This document shows, in pieces, positions 43,607 through 51,633 of a DNA stretch of 64,000 nt. The DNA comes from Aureicoccus marinus (lineage in GTDB: Bacteria; Bacteroidota; Bacteroidia; Flavobacteriales; Flavobacteriaceae): the NCBI RefSeq assembly GCF_002954325.1, contig NZ_MQVX01000001.1, forward strand, positions 563,546 to 627,545. Reading direction: 5' to 3'. Below the pieces are notes generated by a model, which saw nothing but the letters and a program-made list of their open reading frames with translations, had not been told where the DNA came from and made no database searches. The position numbers and the translations under genes are program-made. Each line of letters begins with the position of its first letter. The first letter of the stretch is position 1.

Positions 43607-43634
43607 TTGCTATGTGACCTTCCTGTTACTTTTG
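43606..43634 (+). promoter_or_regulatory. Bacteroidota-type promoter of mscS
   Basis: TTTG at 43606-43609, a 17-base spacer and TACTTTTG at 43627-43634. It begins inside the preceding terminator's T-run and predicts a start near 43641, which rules out the longer upstream reading of the channel gene. Confidence 0.65.
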
Positions 43635-43661
43635 TATCAAACACATAAATCAATAACACTT

Positions 43662-44477
43662 ATGGAGAATACAGAAAAATGGATTAATCAGGGGATTGAG
43701 TTTATAACAGACTACGGACCTAAAGTACTTGGGGCCTTACTCATCTTTATCATCGGTTCTTGGGTAATCGGGAAAATTATCCGCACCCTAAAGGTCGTCA
43801 TGTTAAAAAGTAACTACGACCAAACCCTTCAATCCTTTCTGGCCAATCTAGCCTCCTGGGCCCTAAAGATCATGCTCATCCTGGTGGTGATCTCGCGCCT
43901 TGGAGTCGATGTGACCACCTTCGCTGCAGTCATTGCGGCTGCTGGTCTGGCCGTTGGTCTGGCCTTACAAGGATCCTTGTCGAACTTTGCCGGGGGAGTG
44001 CTCATCATGATATTTAGACCCTACAAGATGGGAGACCTTATTGAGGCACAAGGGGTTTTGGGAGTCGTTAAAGAAATTCAGATTTTCACTACCCAACTCG
44101 TCACTCCTGAAAATAAACTGGCGATTGTTCCCAATGGGCCCATGGCCAACGGAAACATTGTCAATTACACGGCCGAAGGAAAGATCCGGGTCGATACCGT
44201 CATTGGAGTAGGGTATGGCGAAGACATCAAAAAGACCAAAGAGGTTTTGATGGAGGTTCTAACTTCAAATACCCAGGTACTTGCAGATCCAGCTCCTTCT
44301 GTCAATGTGGTTGAATTGGCCGATAGCAGCGTCAATTTTGCCGTACGTCCTTTTTGCAAACCGGAAGACTATTGGGATGTCTATTTTGCTACCTACGAAG
44401 GGTGTAAACTCGCTTTGGACAAGGCTGGTATCGAAATTCCTTACCCGCATCAAGTCGAAATTCACAAGCAAGCCTAA
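43662..44477 (+). CDS. mscS: Small-conductance mechanosensitive channel (MscS family)
   Basis: A 271-residue inner-membrane channel opened by membrane tension. Starts at 43662 (MENTEKWINQGIEFITDYGP). Three helices: VLGALLIFIIGSWVIGKII, WALKIMLILVVISRLGV and the pore-lining TM3 FAAVIAAAGLAVGLALQGSL, with the Ala/Gly packing of MscS, then SNFAGGVLIMIFRPYKMGD. The beta domain carries VKEIQIFTTQLVTPENKLAI and the end FATYEGCKLALDKAGIEIPY. It is monocistronic, with its own promoter and a terminator that overlaps the 3' end of the convergent purB. Confidence 0.93.
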   Translation: MENTEKWINQGIEFITDYGPKVLGALLIFIIGSWVIGKIIRTLKVVMLKSNYDQTLQSFLANLASWALKIMLILVVISRLGVDVTTFAAVIAAAGLAVGLALQGSLSNFAGGVLIMIFRPYKMGDLIEAQGVLGVVKEIQIFTTQLVTPENKLAIVPNGPMANGNIVNYTAEGKIRVDTVIGVGYGEDIKKTKEVLMEVLTSNTQVLADPAPSVNVVELADSSVNFAVRPFCKPEDYWDVYFATYEGCKLALDKAGIEIPYPHQVEIHKQA

Positions 44478-44499
44478 AGTCGTTTTGTAAACGAAACAA

Positions 44500-45843
44500 T
44501 TAGACCCCGGTATAGTTAGCCGGGGTTATTTTTTTGAGCTCCTCCTTGATGGCCTCCGAAACGTCCAATCCTTCGATAAAACGGTGAATCGAATCTTTAT
44601 CGATTCTTGAATTGGTTCGGGTTAGGGCCTTTAAGGCTTCATAGGGCTGGGGGTACTGTTCTCTTCTCAAGACCGTCTGGATCGCTTCGGCCACTACTGC
44701 CCAATTGGCTTCAAGGTCTCTTTCAATGGCTTCTGCATTGAGTACCAACTTACCTAGTCCTTTTCGGGTAGATTGAAATCCGATTATGGTATGCGCAAAG
44801 GGAACCCCTGCATTGCGCAAGACTGTGCTGTCGGTTAAATCTCGTTGTAAACGACTTATCGGCAACTTTGCTGCCAGGTATGTGAAGACGGCATTGGCCA
44901 TTCCCAGGTTGCCTTCCGAGTTTTCAAAATCAATGGGATTCACCTTATGGGGCATAGCTGACGAACCGACTTCCCCTTCGCGTATCTTCTGTTTGAAGTA
45001 GTCCATGGAAATATAGGTCCAGATATCGCGATCCAAATCGATGAGGATGGTGTTGATGCGTTTAAGGGCATCAAAGAGCGCTGCCATATGGTCGTAGTGC
45101 TCTATTTGCGTGGTCGGAAAGGAATAGTGCAAACCGAGCTTCTCCTGTACAAAGGAGCGCGCAAATTCTTCCCACTTGATTTCCGGGTAAGCCAGGTGAT
45201 GGGCGTTGAAGTTCCCTGTGGCCCCTCCGAACTTGGCGGCACAAGGAATGTCGTTCAGCAAATCAAATTGCTGATTGAGTCGCTCCACAAAAACTGCAAA
45301 CTCTTTCCCTAAACGAGTAGGGGAGGCGGGCTGCCCATGGGTACGGGCGAGCATAGGAACCCCTTCCCATTCCGTAGCCAAAGCTTGCAACTCACTCTTA
45401 AGCTCCAAATAGACTGGAACATAAACGGCGCCCAAAGCTTCTTTAATCGAAAGTGGAATAGCGGTGTTATTGATGTCCTGAGAGGTCAATCCAAAATGAA
45501 CGAATTCGGAATATTCGGTGAGTTCCAAACGGGAGAATTCCTCTTTGATGAAGTATTCTACCGCCTTGACATCGTGGTTGGTGGTTTTTTCAATCCTCTT
45601 GATCTTCTCTGCGTCCTCCGCACTGAACTTTCGGTAGACATCGCGTAGGGCTTCAAATTGGTCTGCCGGAAAACCTTGGAGTTGAGGCAAGGGCAATTCG
45701 CATAAGGCAATAAAATACTCGATTTCGACCTGTAAGCGGTACTTGATCAAGGCCTCTTCGGAAAAAAAAGGAGCCAAATCGGCGGTTACTCTTCGGTATC
45801 TCCCATCGATTGGGGATAAGGCATTTAATGAAGTCAAAGACAT
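44500..45843 (-). CDS. purB: Adenylosuccinate lyase
   Basis: Acts twice in purine synthesis, releasing fumarate from SAICAR and from adenylosuccinate. 447 residues, normal for the family. Start MSLTSLNALSPIDGRYRRVT. Conserved segments: HFGLTSQDINNTAIPLSIKE, MLARTHGQPASPTRLGKEFA with the catalytic His, and the signature GEVGSSAMPHKVNPIDFENS. purL is elsewhere in the window, so the pathway is dispersed. The HEAT-like gene follows upstream on the same strand by 43 bases, a neighbour pairing seen in Flavobacteriaceae. Confidence 0.96.
   Translation of the reverse strand: MSLTSLNALSPIDGRYRRVTADLAPFFSEEALIKYRLQVEIEYFIALCELPLPQLQGFPADQFEALRDVYRKFSAEDAEKIKRIEKTTNHDVKAVEYFIKEEFSRLELTEYSEFVHFGLTSQDINNTAIPLSIKEALGAVYVPVYLELKSELQALATEWEGVPMLARTHGQPASPTRLGKEFAVFVERLNQQFDLLNDIPCAAKFGGATGNFNAHHLAYPEIKWEEFARSFVQEKLGLHYSFPTTQIEHYDHMAALFDALKRINTILIDLDRDIWTYISMDYFKQKIREGEVGSSAMPHKVNPIDFENSEGNLGMANAVFTYLAAKLPISRLQRDLTDSTVLRNAGVPFAHTIIGFQSTRKGLGKLVLNAEAIERDLEANWAVVAEAIQTVLRREQYPQPYEALKALTRTNSRIDKDSIHRFIEGLDVSEAIKEELKKITPANYTGV
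44504..44536 (+). terminator. Terminator of mscS, embedded in the 3' end of purB
   Basis: ACCCCGG (44504-44510) pairs with CCGGGGT (44520-44526), followed by a T-rich stretch including T7. It lies 27 bases after the mscS stop, and its stem encodes the last residues of convergent purB. Confidence 0.65.
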
Positions 45844-45886
45844 GGATCACCCATTTTGAAGGCGCAAAGATAAAAATCTTCTGCTA

Positions 45887-46459
45887 CTAAGCTTTCCTTT
45901 TGCGCAGAGCGGTGATGGTCTTTTTTCCACGATTTTGAAAGCCTGCGGAAGAACGGGGGAGTTGGTTTTCAATGACGGCAGCCAATTCGGTATTGACCCA
46001 GGGAACGTCTTCCCCCAGGTAGTAGAGACCGGTCATCGCAAAAACCTTCACGGCTACCTTTTGCGGGCCGATAAGCCAGTCAAAAAGATTCTGGGCCAAT
46101 AATTCCAGGTGTTCTTCCTTGATGGCTTTTTTCCATAAAGGGTGCTGCTCCTTCCAGCGGCGAATACACACCAGTTCACAAATTTTCGCGAAAGACCGCA
46201 GCACGGAAGGGTTTTTGATCTGTCCTAACTGAGTGACAAACCGGTCCCAGAGCGGGAGCAATAGTTCGGTATTTAAACGGAGGGCCCCATCGAATATCCA
46301 GGCGGCCTGAAAAGCGGCTTTGGGATTATCGTGTTAGCACATCTCGAGAAGGGAAGGAAGCACTTCGGGATGGCTGAGAAAGTCTTGAATGAGCTCAAGT
46401 CGCGTCTCTACTGTGATTAGGCCAGAAATTAATGTTTTTTCAAGAGTGTTTTTCCGCAC
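45887..46459 (-). CDS. HEAT-like hypothetical protein adjacent to purB (in-frame TAA in this sequence)
   Basis: A helical protein of about 190 residues. The best start is GTG at 46459 (RKNTLEKTLISGLITVETRL). The frame is interrupted once by TAA at 46334-46336, in LLEMC-stop-HDNPKAAFQAAW; TAC or TAT there would give MCYHDNPKAAFQAAW, the expected helix-repeat sequence. The rest continues without shift: LLLPLWDRFVTQLGQIKNPS, VLRSFAKICELV, QKVAVKVFAMTGLYYLGEDV, PWVNTELAAVIENQLPRSSA. Repeated ~35-residue helix pairs resemble HEAT units. It is either a sequence error or a recent nonsense mutation. Function unknown. Confidence 0.7.
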
Positions 46460-46508
46460 AAAATTTTATCTTCGTAATCCTCGGGCAATTGAGAACACTA
46501 GTCATTTC

Positions 46509-46985
46509 ATGAAATTAGCAAAAAAACTGGTTATTCTGGCGCTGGTCATCCTAGCCGCTATGCAACTTTACAGACCGCAAAAGAACACGGCAGAAGGAGA
46601 TTATGTCGCTGCTTTTGAGGCAGAAACCCAACCTTCTGAAGAGGTTAAAGCGATTTTAAAAACCAGTTGTTACGATTGTCATAGTGCCAATACCGAATAC
46701 CCTTGGTACAATAATGTCGCCCCCATCTCGTATTGGTTGGAACAACATATTCAGGAAGGTAAAGAGCACCTGGATTTTTCGGCCTGGGAAACCTATTCCA
46801 ACAAGAAGAAAGACCACAAACTCGAGGAATTAATCGAGGAGGTGAGAGAAGGAGAAATGCCTTTGTCTGAATACACCTGGACACACCGCGAAGCGCGTCT
46901 GACCGAACAACAGATTAACCTTCTGCTCGAATGGGCGGAGAAAGCGCGCGAACCATACCAAATAGCGGAACTTCCCCGACGTTAA
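46509..46985 (+). CDS. Haem-binding domain protein (Haem_bd), membrane-anchored
   Basis: A 158-residue protein. Start 46509, MKLAKKLVILALVILAAMQL, an uncleaved anchor or signal. A c-type haem motif CYDCH is at about residues 57-61 (KTSCYDCHSANTEYPWYNNV), followed by the Haem_bd signature HIQEGKEHLDFSAWETYSNK and EGEMPLSEYTWTHREARLTE. It should carry one covalent haem on the periplasmic side; electron partner unknown. The family is widespread in Bacteroidota. A -7-like TATCTTCG lies at 46467-46474, without a good -33 box. It is convergent with the sirtuin gene. Confidence 0.85.
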   Translation: MKLAKKLVILALVILAAMQLYRPQKNTAEGDYVAAFEAETQPSEEVKAILKTSCYDCHSANTEYPWYNNVAPISYWLEQHIQEGKEHLDFSAWETYSNKKKDHKLEELIEEVREGEMPLSEYTWTHREARLTEQQINLLLEWAEKAREPYQIAELPRR

Positions 46986-46992
46986 ACTCTAT

Positions 46993-47688
46993 CTATTTAT
47001 TTAATTGTTCCTCTACCCAGAGGGGTACTCCCTGGGCTGCCGACGTACTGCGAACGTCTATGCGGTGCATTAGTTCTACCGGTACCTGCGGATTGGGGTC
47101 AATAAAGGTAATGCTGGCTTCTGGCGGAGCAAAATGAACGAGACTGGCGGCCGGATAAACCTGCATGGAGGTCCCCACGATCAGTATGTGATCGGCTTGC
47201 TGTACCCAGGTAGCGGCACGATTCATCTCTGAAACATCTTCCCCGAACCAAACGATATGTGGGCGTAGAGATGCTCCATCCGGGCCTTTGTCTTCTGGGC
47301 CGAGTTCTCCTTCCCAATCCAAAACCAGATCCGGGTTTTTGGTACTTCGAACTTTCATCAATTCTCCATGTAAATGAAGGACCTGCAGGCTTCCTCCTCT
47401 TTCGTGAAGATTGTCTACGTTTTGGGTAACGATTTGAACAAACTTCTGCTTTTCTAATCGCGCCAAAGCCTCGTGCCCTGCATTGGGCTGAGCTTCTTTG
47501 AGCTGCAAACGCCTCTGGTTGTAGAAGCGGTGAACGGTGAGCGGATCTCGCGCGAAGGCCTCCGGAGTGGCTACTTCCATAACATTATGGCCTTCCCATA
47601 GTCCACCGGCGTCCCGAAAGGTTTTTAAACCACTGTCAGCGCTCATCCCAGCACCACTGAGGATTACATAGCGTTCTTTGTTTTCCAT
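46993..47688 (-). CDS. cobB: NAD-dependent protein deacylase, sirtuin class III without zinc cysteines
   Basis: A 231-residue Sir2 protein that removes acyl groups from lysines, using NAD+. Start MENKERYVILSGAGMSADSG at 47688; motifs GAGMSADSGLKTFRD, TQNVDNLHERGG, catalytic His107 in LHLHGEL and IVGTSMQVYPAASLV. The Y56-x-x-R59 pair in FYNQRR is the class III signature linked to succinyl and malonyl substrates. The protein has no cysteine at all, so the usual four-Cys zinc site is absent, as in some other bacterial sirtuins. Desuccinylase preference is inferred. Confidence 0.9.
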   Translation of the reverse strand: MENKERYVILSGAGMSADSGLKTFRDAGGLWEGHNVMEVATPEAFARDPLTVHRFYNQRRLQLKEAQPNAGHEALARLEKQKFVQIVTQNVDNLHERGGSLQVLHLHGELMKVRSTKNPDLVLDWEGELGPEDKGPDGASLRPHIVWFGEDVSEMNRAATWVQQADHILIVGTSMQVYPAASLVHFAPPEASITFIDPNPQVPVELMHRIDVRSTSAAQGVPLWVEEQLNK

Positions 47689-47735
47689 AAGAGAAAGATA
47701 CGTCAAAACACGAAGGAGAAATAGTAAATTGGGGC

Positions 47736-48416
47736 ATGATTGATCAAGACTTACTTCTCTACTTGCAAGACGGGTTTTTAACCGAACAACGCCGTTTGCG
47801 ATTTGAGGAGGTGATGAACAAGCGCAGTTACTTTTTGACGGTGGTAGCGGAGGACGTCTTTCAAATGCACAACACCAGTGCAGTACTTCGGTCTTGTGAC
47901 GCTTTCGGTATTCAGAGGTTCTATGCTATTGAGGATAGGTTTGGCAGTGAACTCGACAAAAATATTGCCATGGGAGCCGAAAAATGGGTAGAGGTAGAGC
48001 GTTTTTCAACCGCGAGTGAATGTGCACAGCACCTTAAGCAAGAAGGCTTCACTTTGGTAGCGACTTCTCCTGAGGTGCCCTTGAAATTTCAAGGACAAAA
48101 ACCTTTATATTTTCTTCAGGACTATAGGGTAGAAGGTCCAACCGCTGTGCTTTTTGGCACTGAAAAAGAAGGCCTCAGTGAGGAACTCCTGGAAACAGCA
48201 GATCACTACCTCGAAATTCCTATGCAGGGATTTACCGAGAGTTTCAATATCTCGGTGGCTGCGGCCCTGGTCCTCTATGAGCTCAGTTCTCAAATGAGAA
48301 GCAGCGATTTGCCTTGGAAACTAAAGGATGAGGAAAAAGCCAAATTGCGTTGGGAATGGACCTGCAAATCCATCAAGGATGTGGAGGCGATTATCGAACG
48401 CTACCGCGGAAAATAA
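47736..48416 (+). CDS. trmH: SpoU/TrmH-family RNA 2'-O-methyltransferase
   Basis: A 226-residue SPOUT methyltransferase. The three motifs are in place: NTSAVLRSCDAFGIQRFYAI, TAVLFGTEKEGLSEELLETA and the knot end LEIPMQGFTESFNISVAAAL. The C-terminal extension (WKLKDEEKAKLRWEWTCKSI) is as in TrmH, which methylates G18 of tRNA; the exact RNA target is inferred by family. It is divergent from the sirtuin gene, with only 47 bases between the start codons. Confidence 0.85.
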   Translation: MIDQDLLLYLQDGFLTEQRRLRFEEVMNKRSYFLTVVAEDVFQMHNTSAVLRSCDAFGIQRFYAIEDRFGSELDKNIAMGAEKWVEVERFSTASECAQHLKQEGFTLVATSPEVPLKFQGQKPLYFLQDYRVEGPTAVLFGTEKEGLSEELLETADHYLEIPMQGFTESFNISVAAALVLYELSSQMRSSDLPWKLKDEEKAKLRWEWTCKSIKDVEAIIERYRGK

Positions 48417-48447
48417 TCTTTCGTATTTTAGAATAACCAATTAATAG

Positions 48448-48981
48448 ATGATAATGAGTATATTAATTTATATCGTCACGGGATTGATCATGTTGTTTTT
48501 GATCCTCGTGATTCTCGCTCCCAAAGGATATGACGTCTCGAGATCCATCGTCGTGGATCGCTCTAAAGCGGAGGTTTATCACCACTTAAAATCCTTGAAA
48601 AATCAGGACAACTGGTCCCCCTGGTCCAAGAAGGATCCGAATATGAAAAAGGAATTCCATGGAGAGGACGGAACTGTAGGTTCCATGACGGCTTGGGAAG
48701 GAAACAAAGAGGTGGGTTCCGGTGAACAAGAAATAACCGCGCTGCAAAAGAATGAACGCATCGAATCCAAATTACGCTTTTTAAAACCCTGGAAGTCGGA
48801 ATCGGATTGTTATTTCCAACTACACGAAACCGAAGATCAAAAAACCAAGGTCACCTGGGGCTTTACCGGACAAAATGCCTTCCCCTTGAGTATTATGATG
48901 CTCTTTATGAGCATGGATAAGATGGTGGGACCCGACTTTGAAGAAGGCTTACAAGGATTAAAGAACCATCTCGAAAACTGA
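48448..48981 (+). CDS. SRPBCC (START-like) protein with N-terminal membrane helix
   Basis: A 177-residue protein; an N-terminal hydrophobic segment (ILIYIVTGLIMLFLILVIL) is followed by a START/SRPBCC fold: VSRSIVVDRSKAEVYHHLKS, DNWSPWSKKDPNMKKEFHGE, KVTWGFTGQNAFPLSIMMLF. This is the polyketide-cyclase-like family of Bacteroidota, assumed to hold a small hydrophobic ligand in a cavity. The start could be Met1 or Met3 (48454). Function unknown. Confidence 0.8.
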   Translation: MIMSILIYIVTGLIMLFLILVILAPKGYDVSRSIVVDRSKAEVYHHLKSLKNQDNWSPWSKKDPNMKKEFHGEDGTVGSMTAWEGNKEVGSGEQEITALQKNERIESKLRFLKPWKSESDCYFQLHETEDQKTKVTWGFTGQNAFPLSIMMLFMSMDKMVGPDFEEGLQGLKNHLEN

Positions 48982-48982
48982 T

Positions 48983-50698
48983 CTATTCCTCCCCGACGGG
49001 CTCTTCTACCAATTCCAACAGAACCGTGGAGTAGGGGCTATCGATCTCAACACTACCCTTTTGAACCATGACTTCTGTCTCGGAGTACACGTCAAACAGA
49101 GCCGTGCCATCACCGAAAAAGCCTTGAACTGATAGCGTTTTTTTGCCGGCAGGTAAATCTAAACCAACCACGACTTTGTCTCGGACGTCTTCCGTTCTGT
49201 AGGTTCTTGAAAACACATAAGGCTTTTCTGAAATCATCTTGTGTTTTCCGGCACCAACAGCGGGGTGGTTTCTTCTAAACTGCCCAAGCTTTTGGTAGTG
49301 CGAATGAACGGCTTGCGCTGTAGAATCTCTCGCCAAGGCTTCCCAGTTCATACTTGAACGCAAATGAGCATCTCCTGCAGCACCTTCAATTTGAAGCGGC
49401 CGCAGGCTTTCGTCCCCGTAATAGATCTGCGAAACTCCCGGTGTCAGAAGAAGCATATTGGCCGAACGCATACCTTGTTTGCGCTCCGGATCAAAGGGAG
49501 CTCCGTCATCATGAGAACTCAAGTAATTCATTACACTGGCCCCTTTAAACTTGGTGTTGAGGAGTTTACTGTATTTTGAGAAGACTGTTTCGTAGTCTTT
49601 CGCTGCATCGTACTTCAGTTCAAAATTGATCAGGCTATTAAAGCCATAATTGAAGTAGTCGACCTTTTTATCCCCAAAATCAAAGTCGCGACCTCCAGAA
49701 ATACCGTAGCCGTAGACTTCGCCAACCATAAAAAAGGGCGTGTTGTCCAAAACCTTGTAAGGATGTTTCTTTTTCCAGGTTTCAAAGGCGTAATCCGCTT
49801 CTTTTCTCAAATCGGTCCAGGCTTCCTCATTGACGTGTTTAACTGTATCAACGCGGTATCCATCTACACCAAATTCGTGAATGTAGTCCGTCAACCATTT
49901 AATCACATAATAACGCGGGGCTCTGGGATAGCCTGTACGGTCAAAAAAGACTTGTAGCTCATCCAATTCTTTAGAAAGGCGCCCTTCCTTTTTCCATTTG
50001 GCTAAAAGGGCATCCGGCAACTCGACAGCTTCATCAGACTCGGTCAGGATATCCGGTAAGTTGGCTACCAGGGTACAAGCCGTAGTTCCGTCGTAGTTTG
50101 TGAAATCGCATCTGGGATCTGTTCGAACCCAGTCAGAAGGCCAGACCGGATCTTCCTCTGTAACAGGCCCTGTGTGATTTAAGACCACATCCAAAAGAAC
50201 GCGTATTCCTTTTTTATGAGCCGCATCCACCAATTTTCGCAGTTCTTCAGGATTACCGAACTGAGGGTCGATTTTGGTCCAGTCCTTGGTCCAGTAGCCG
50301 TGGTATCCGTAGGTGTTCCCTGTCCCTTCATCGGTAGAGCCGTGGATTTGTTCAACAATAGGGGTGAACCAGATTGCATTCACACCGAGATCTGTAAAGT
50401 AACCGGAATTGATTTTCTCTAAAATTCCAGCAATGTTACCCCCTTCAAAGCCGCGGAGAACAGCAGTCGAATCAGGGCGATTGATTTGCTCGGTTTCTGG
50501 GGTTGCGCTTGCTCCTTCACTAAAACGATCCGTCAGTAAAAAATAGACGTTGGCCGCTTTCCAGTCAAAGGGGATATCGGGTCGGTTTTGGTCTTGTACT
50601 TCCAGGGTTACCTCTGGGGTTTCATCATTTGTGGAATTGTTGTTCTGGCAAGCCAGCAAAAAGAAAGAAAAGCAGAAGGCGAAAAACCATTTTCTCAT
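48983..50698 (-). CDS. GH13 alpha-amylase family lipoprotein
   Basis: A 571-residue glycoside hydrolase that should cut alpha-1,4-glucans at the cell surface or in the periplasm. The N-terminus has a lipobox (FCFSFFLLACQNNN). GH13 motifs: VLLDVVLNHTGP (region I), DGYRVDTVKHVN with the nucleophile Asp (II), FMVGEVYGYG with the acid Glu (III) and YLSSHDDG (IV). A C-terminal beta domain follows, with a likely family C-type sheet (GDGTALFDVYSETEVMVQKG). No susC/susD genes are nearby, so it is not in a polysaccharide utilisation locus. Confidence 0.92.
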   Translation of the reverse strand: MRKWFFAFCFSFFLLACQNNNSTNDETPEVTLEVQDQNRPDIPFDWKAANVYFLLTDRFSEGASATPETEQINRPDSTAVLRGFEGGNIAGILEKINSGYFTDLGVNAIWFTPIVEQIHGSTDEGTGNTYGYHGYWTKDWTKIDPQFGNPEELRKLVDAAHKKGIRVLLDVVLNHTGPVTEEDPVWPSDWVRTDPRCDFTNYDGTTACTLVANLPDILTESDEAVELPDALLAKWKKEGRLSKELDELQVFFDRTGYPRAPRYYVIKWLTDYIHEFGVDGYRVDTVKHVNEEAWTDLRKEADYAFETWKKKHPYKVLDNTPFFMVGEVYGYGISGGRDFDFGDKKVDYFNYGFNSLINFELKYDAAKDYETVFSKYSKLLNTKFKGASVMNYLSSHDDGAPFDPERKQGMRSANMLLLTPGVSQIYYGDESLRPLQIEGAAGDAHLRSSMNWEALARDSTAQAVHSHYQKLGQFRRNHPAVGAGKHKMISEKPYVFSRTYRTEDVRDKVVVGLDLPAGKKTLSVQGFFGDGTALFDVYSETEVMVQKGSVEIDSPYSTVLLELVEEPVGEE

Positions 50699-50774
50699 TA
50701 CCGAAGATTTTGGTTAAATCTACGCAATGCAAGTCGAAGAAAAAACAGGAACAATCAGAAAGATAAGGGATGTA

Positions 50775-51563
50775 TTAGTTGCGATTAAGGACTTTGTATT
50801 CCTCGTAGCACGTACTCATGGCATCCAAAATCTGCAAATCGTTAGCCGTCTTTATGAACGACTGCGAATAGTTGCAGTTGATCAGAATATCATCGATATC
50901 CATTCGATCCAATTGCAGTAACTCCGTTAGGGTAGCTCGATCAAACTTGGAAGCGAGTAGATCACGGATTTTGTCATCTTCCTTGATCTTGCGAAGTTTC
51001 CTCATTTGAGCGGGCTTTTTACCGAAGAGGTTCCTCAATAGATCAGCTGGATTAAGGATGGCCCCAAGTACTTTAGTTACCGCGCTGGGGTTCTTCGTTC
51101 CAGCTTCGTAACTGGCATTAAGTCCAGATATACTGTATTGGTAGGCCGTATTTACGGGCAGGTACTTGACATCGACTTCCAAATAACCGGTGAGTTGGTA
51201 GGGACGTACAATGACTTCTTCCAGCGCTAAGGCCAATTCAGTAAGAGAAATCTCGGTTCCTTCAAAACGCAGCATATCGTTGGTTACTCGCACCTTCTGG
51301 GACTTATACCCCAAATAAGTCAGGTAAAGCGTATCGTTAACTGCTGCTCGCATTTGAAAATTTCCTTCCGCATCGGTTACTGTACCAACGACTTGATTCA
51401 AGTTGATGATGTGGACATTTTCGAGTGGGAGGTCGGTTTCAGAATCCAATACTTTTGCTTCGAAACGATCTGCAGCGCCCTGCTCTGATGTCACCTGAGC
51501 CCAAGTTGGTACACTGAACGACAGAAGTAGAAGAGCAGATATACCAGTAAGATGTTTTTTCAT
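50775..51563 (-). CDS. Carboxypeptidase-regulatory-like domain protein, exported
   Basis: A 262-residue secreted protein. Start at 51563 (MKKHLTGISALLLLSFSVPT) with a signal peptide ending at TWA. One CarboxypepD_reg-like domain follows (RFEAKVLDSETDLPLENVHI, GTVTDAEGNFQMRAAVNDTL, LTYLGYKSQKVRV). The rest is helical and charged (LLRNLFGKKPAQMRKLRKIK, SKFDRATLTELLQLDRMDID) with no known domain. Such proteins are very common in Bacteroidota outer envelopes; here it stands without a TonB receptor. Confidence 0.8.
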   Translation of the reverse strand: MKKHLTGISALLLLSFSVPTWAQVTSEQGAADRFEAKVLDSETDLPLENVHIINLNQVVGTVTDAEGNFQMRAAVNDTLYLTYLGYKSQKVRVTNDMLRFEGTEISLTELALALEEVIVRPYQLTGYLEVDVKYLPVNTAYQYSISGLNASYEAGTKNPSAVTKVLGAILNPADLLRNLFGKKPAQMRKLRKIKEDDKIRDLLASKFDRATLTELLQLDRMDIDDILINCNYSQSFIKTANDLQILDAMSTCYEEYKVLNRN

Positions 51564-51633
51564 AGTCCTAAGCAAAATACAACCCTAGAATCAGAAATAA
51601 GGCCTATCAAGCCTCATTTTAAGAGCAAGTTAA

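Noticed and set aside
46330-46340. Stop-codon recoding (selenocysteine or pyrrolysine) in the HEAT-like gene
   Set aside because: The codon is TAA, which is not used for either, and the expected residue is an ordinary Tyr.
50118-50134. GTTCGAACCC, resembling a tRNA T-loop
   Set aside because: It is inside the GH13 coding sequence (minus strand) and no acceptor or anticodon stems can be formed around it.
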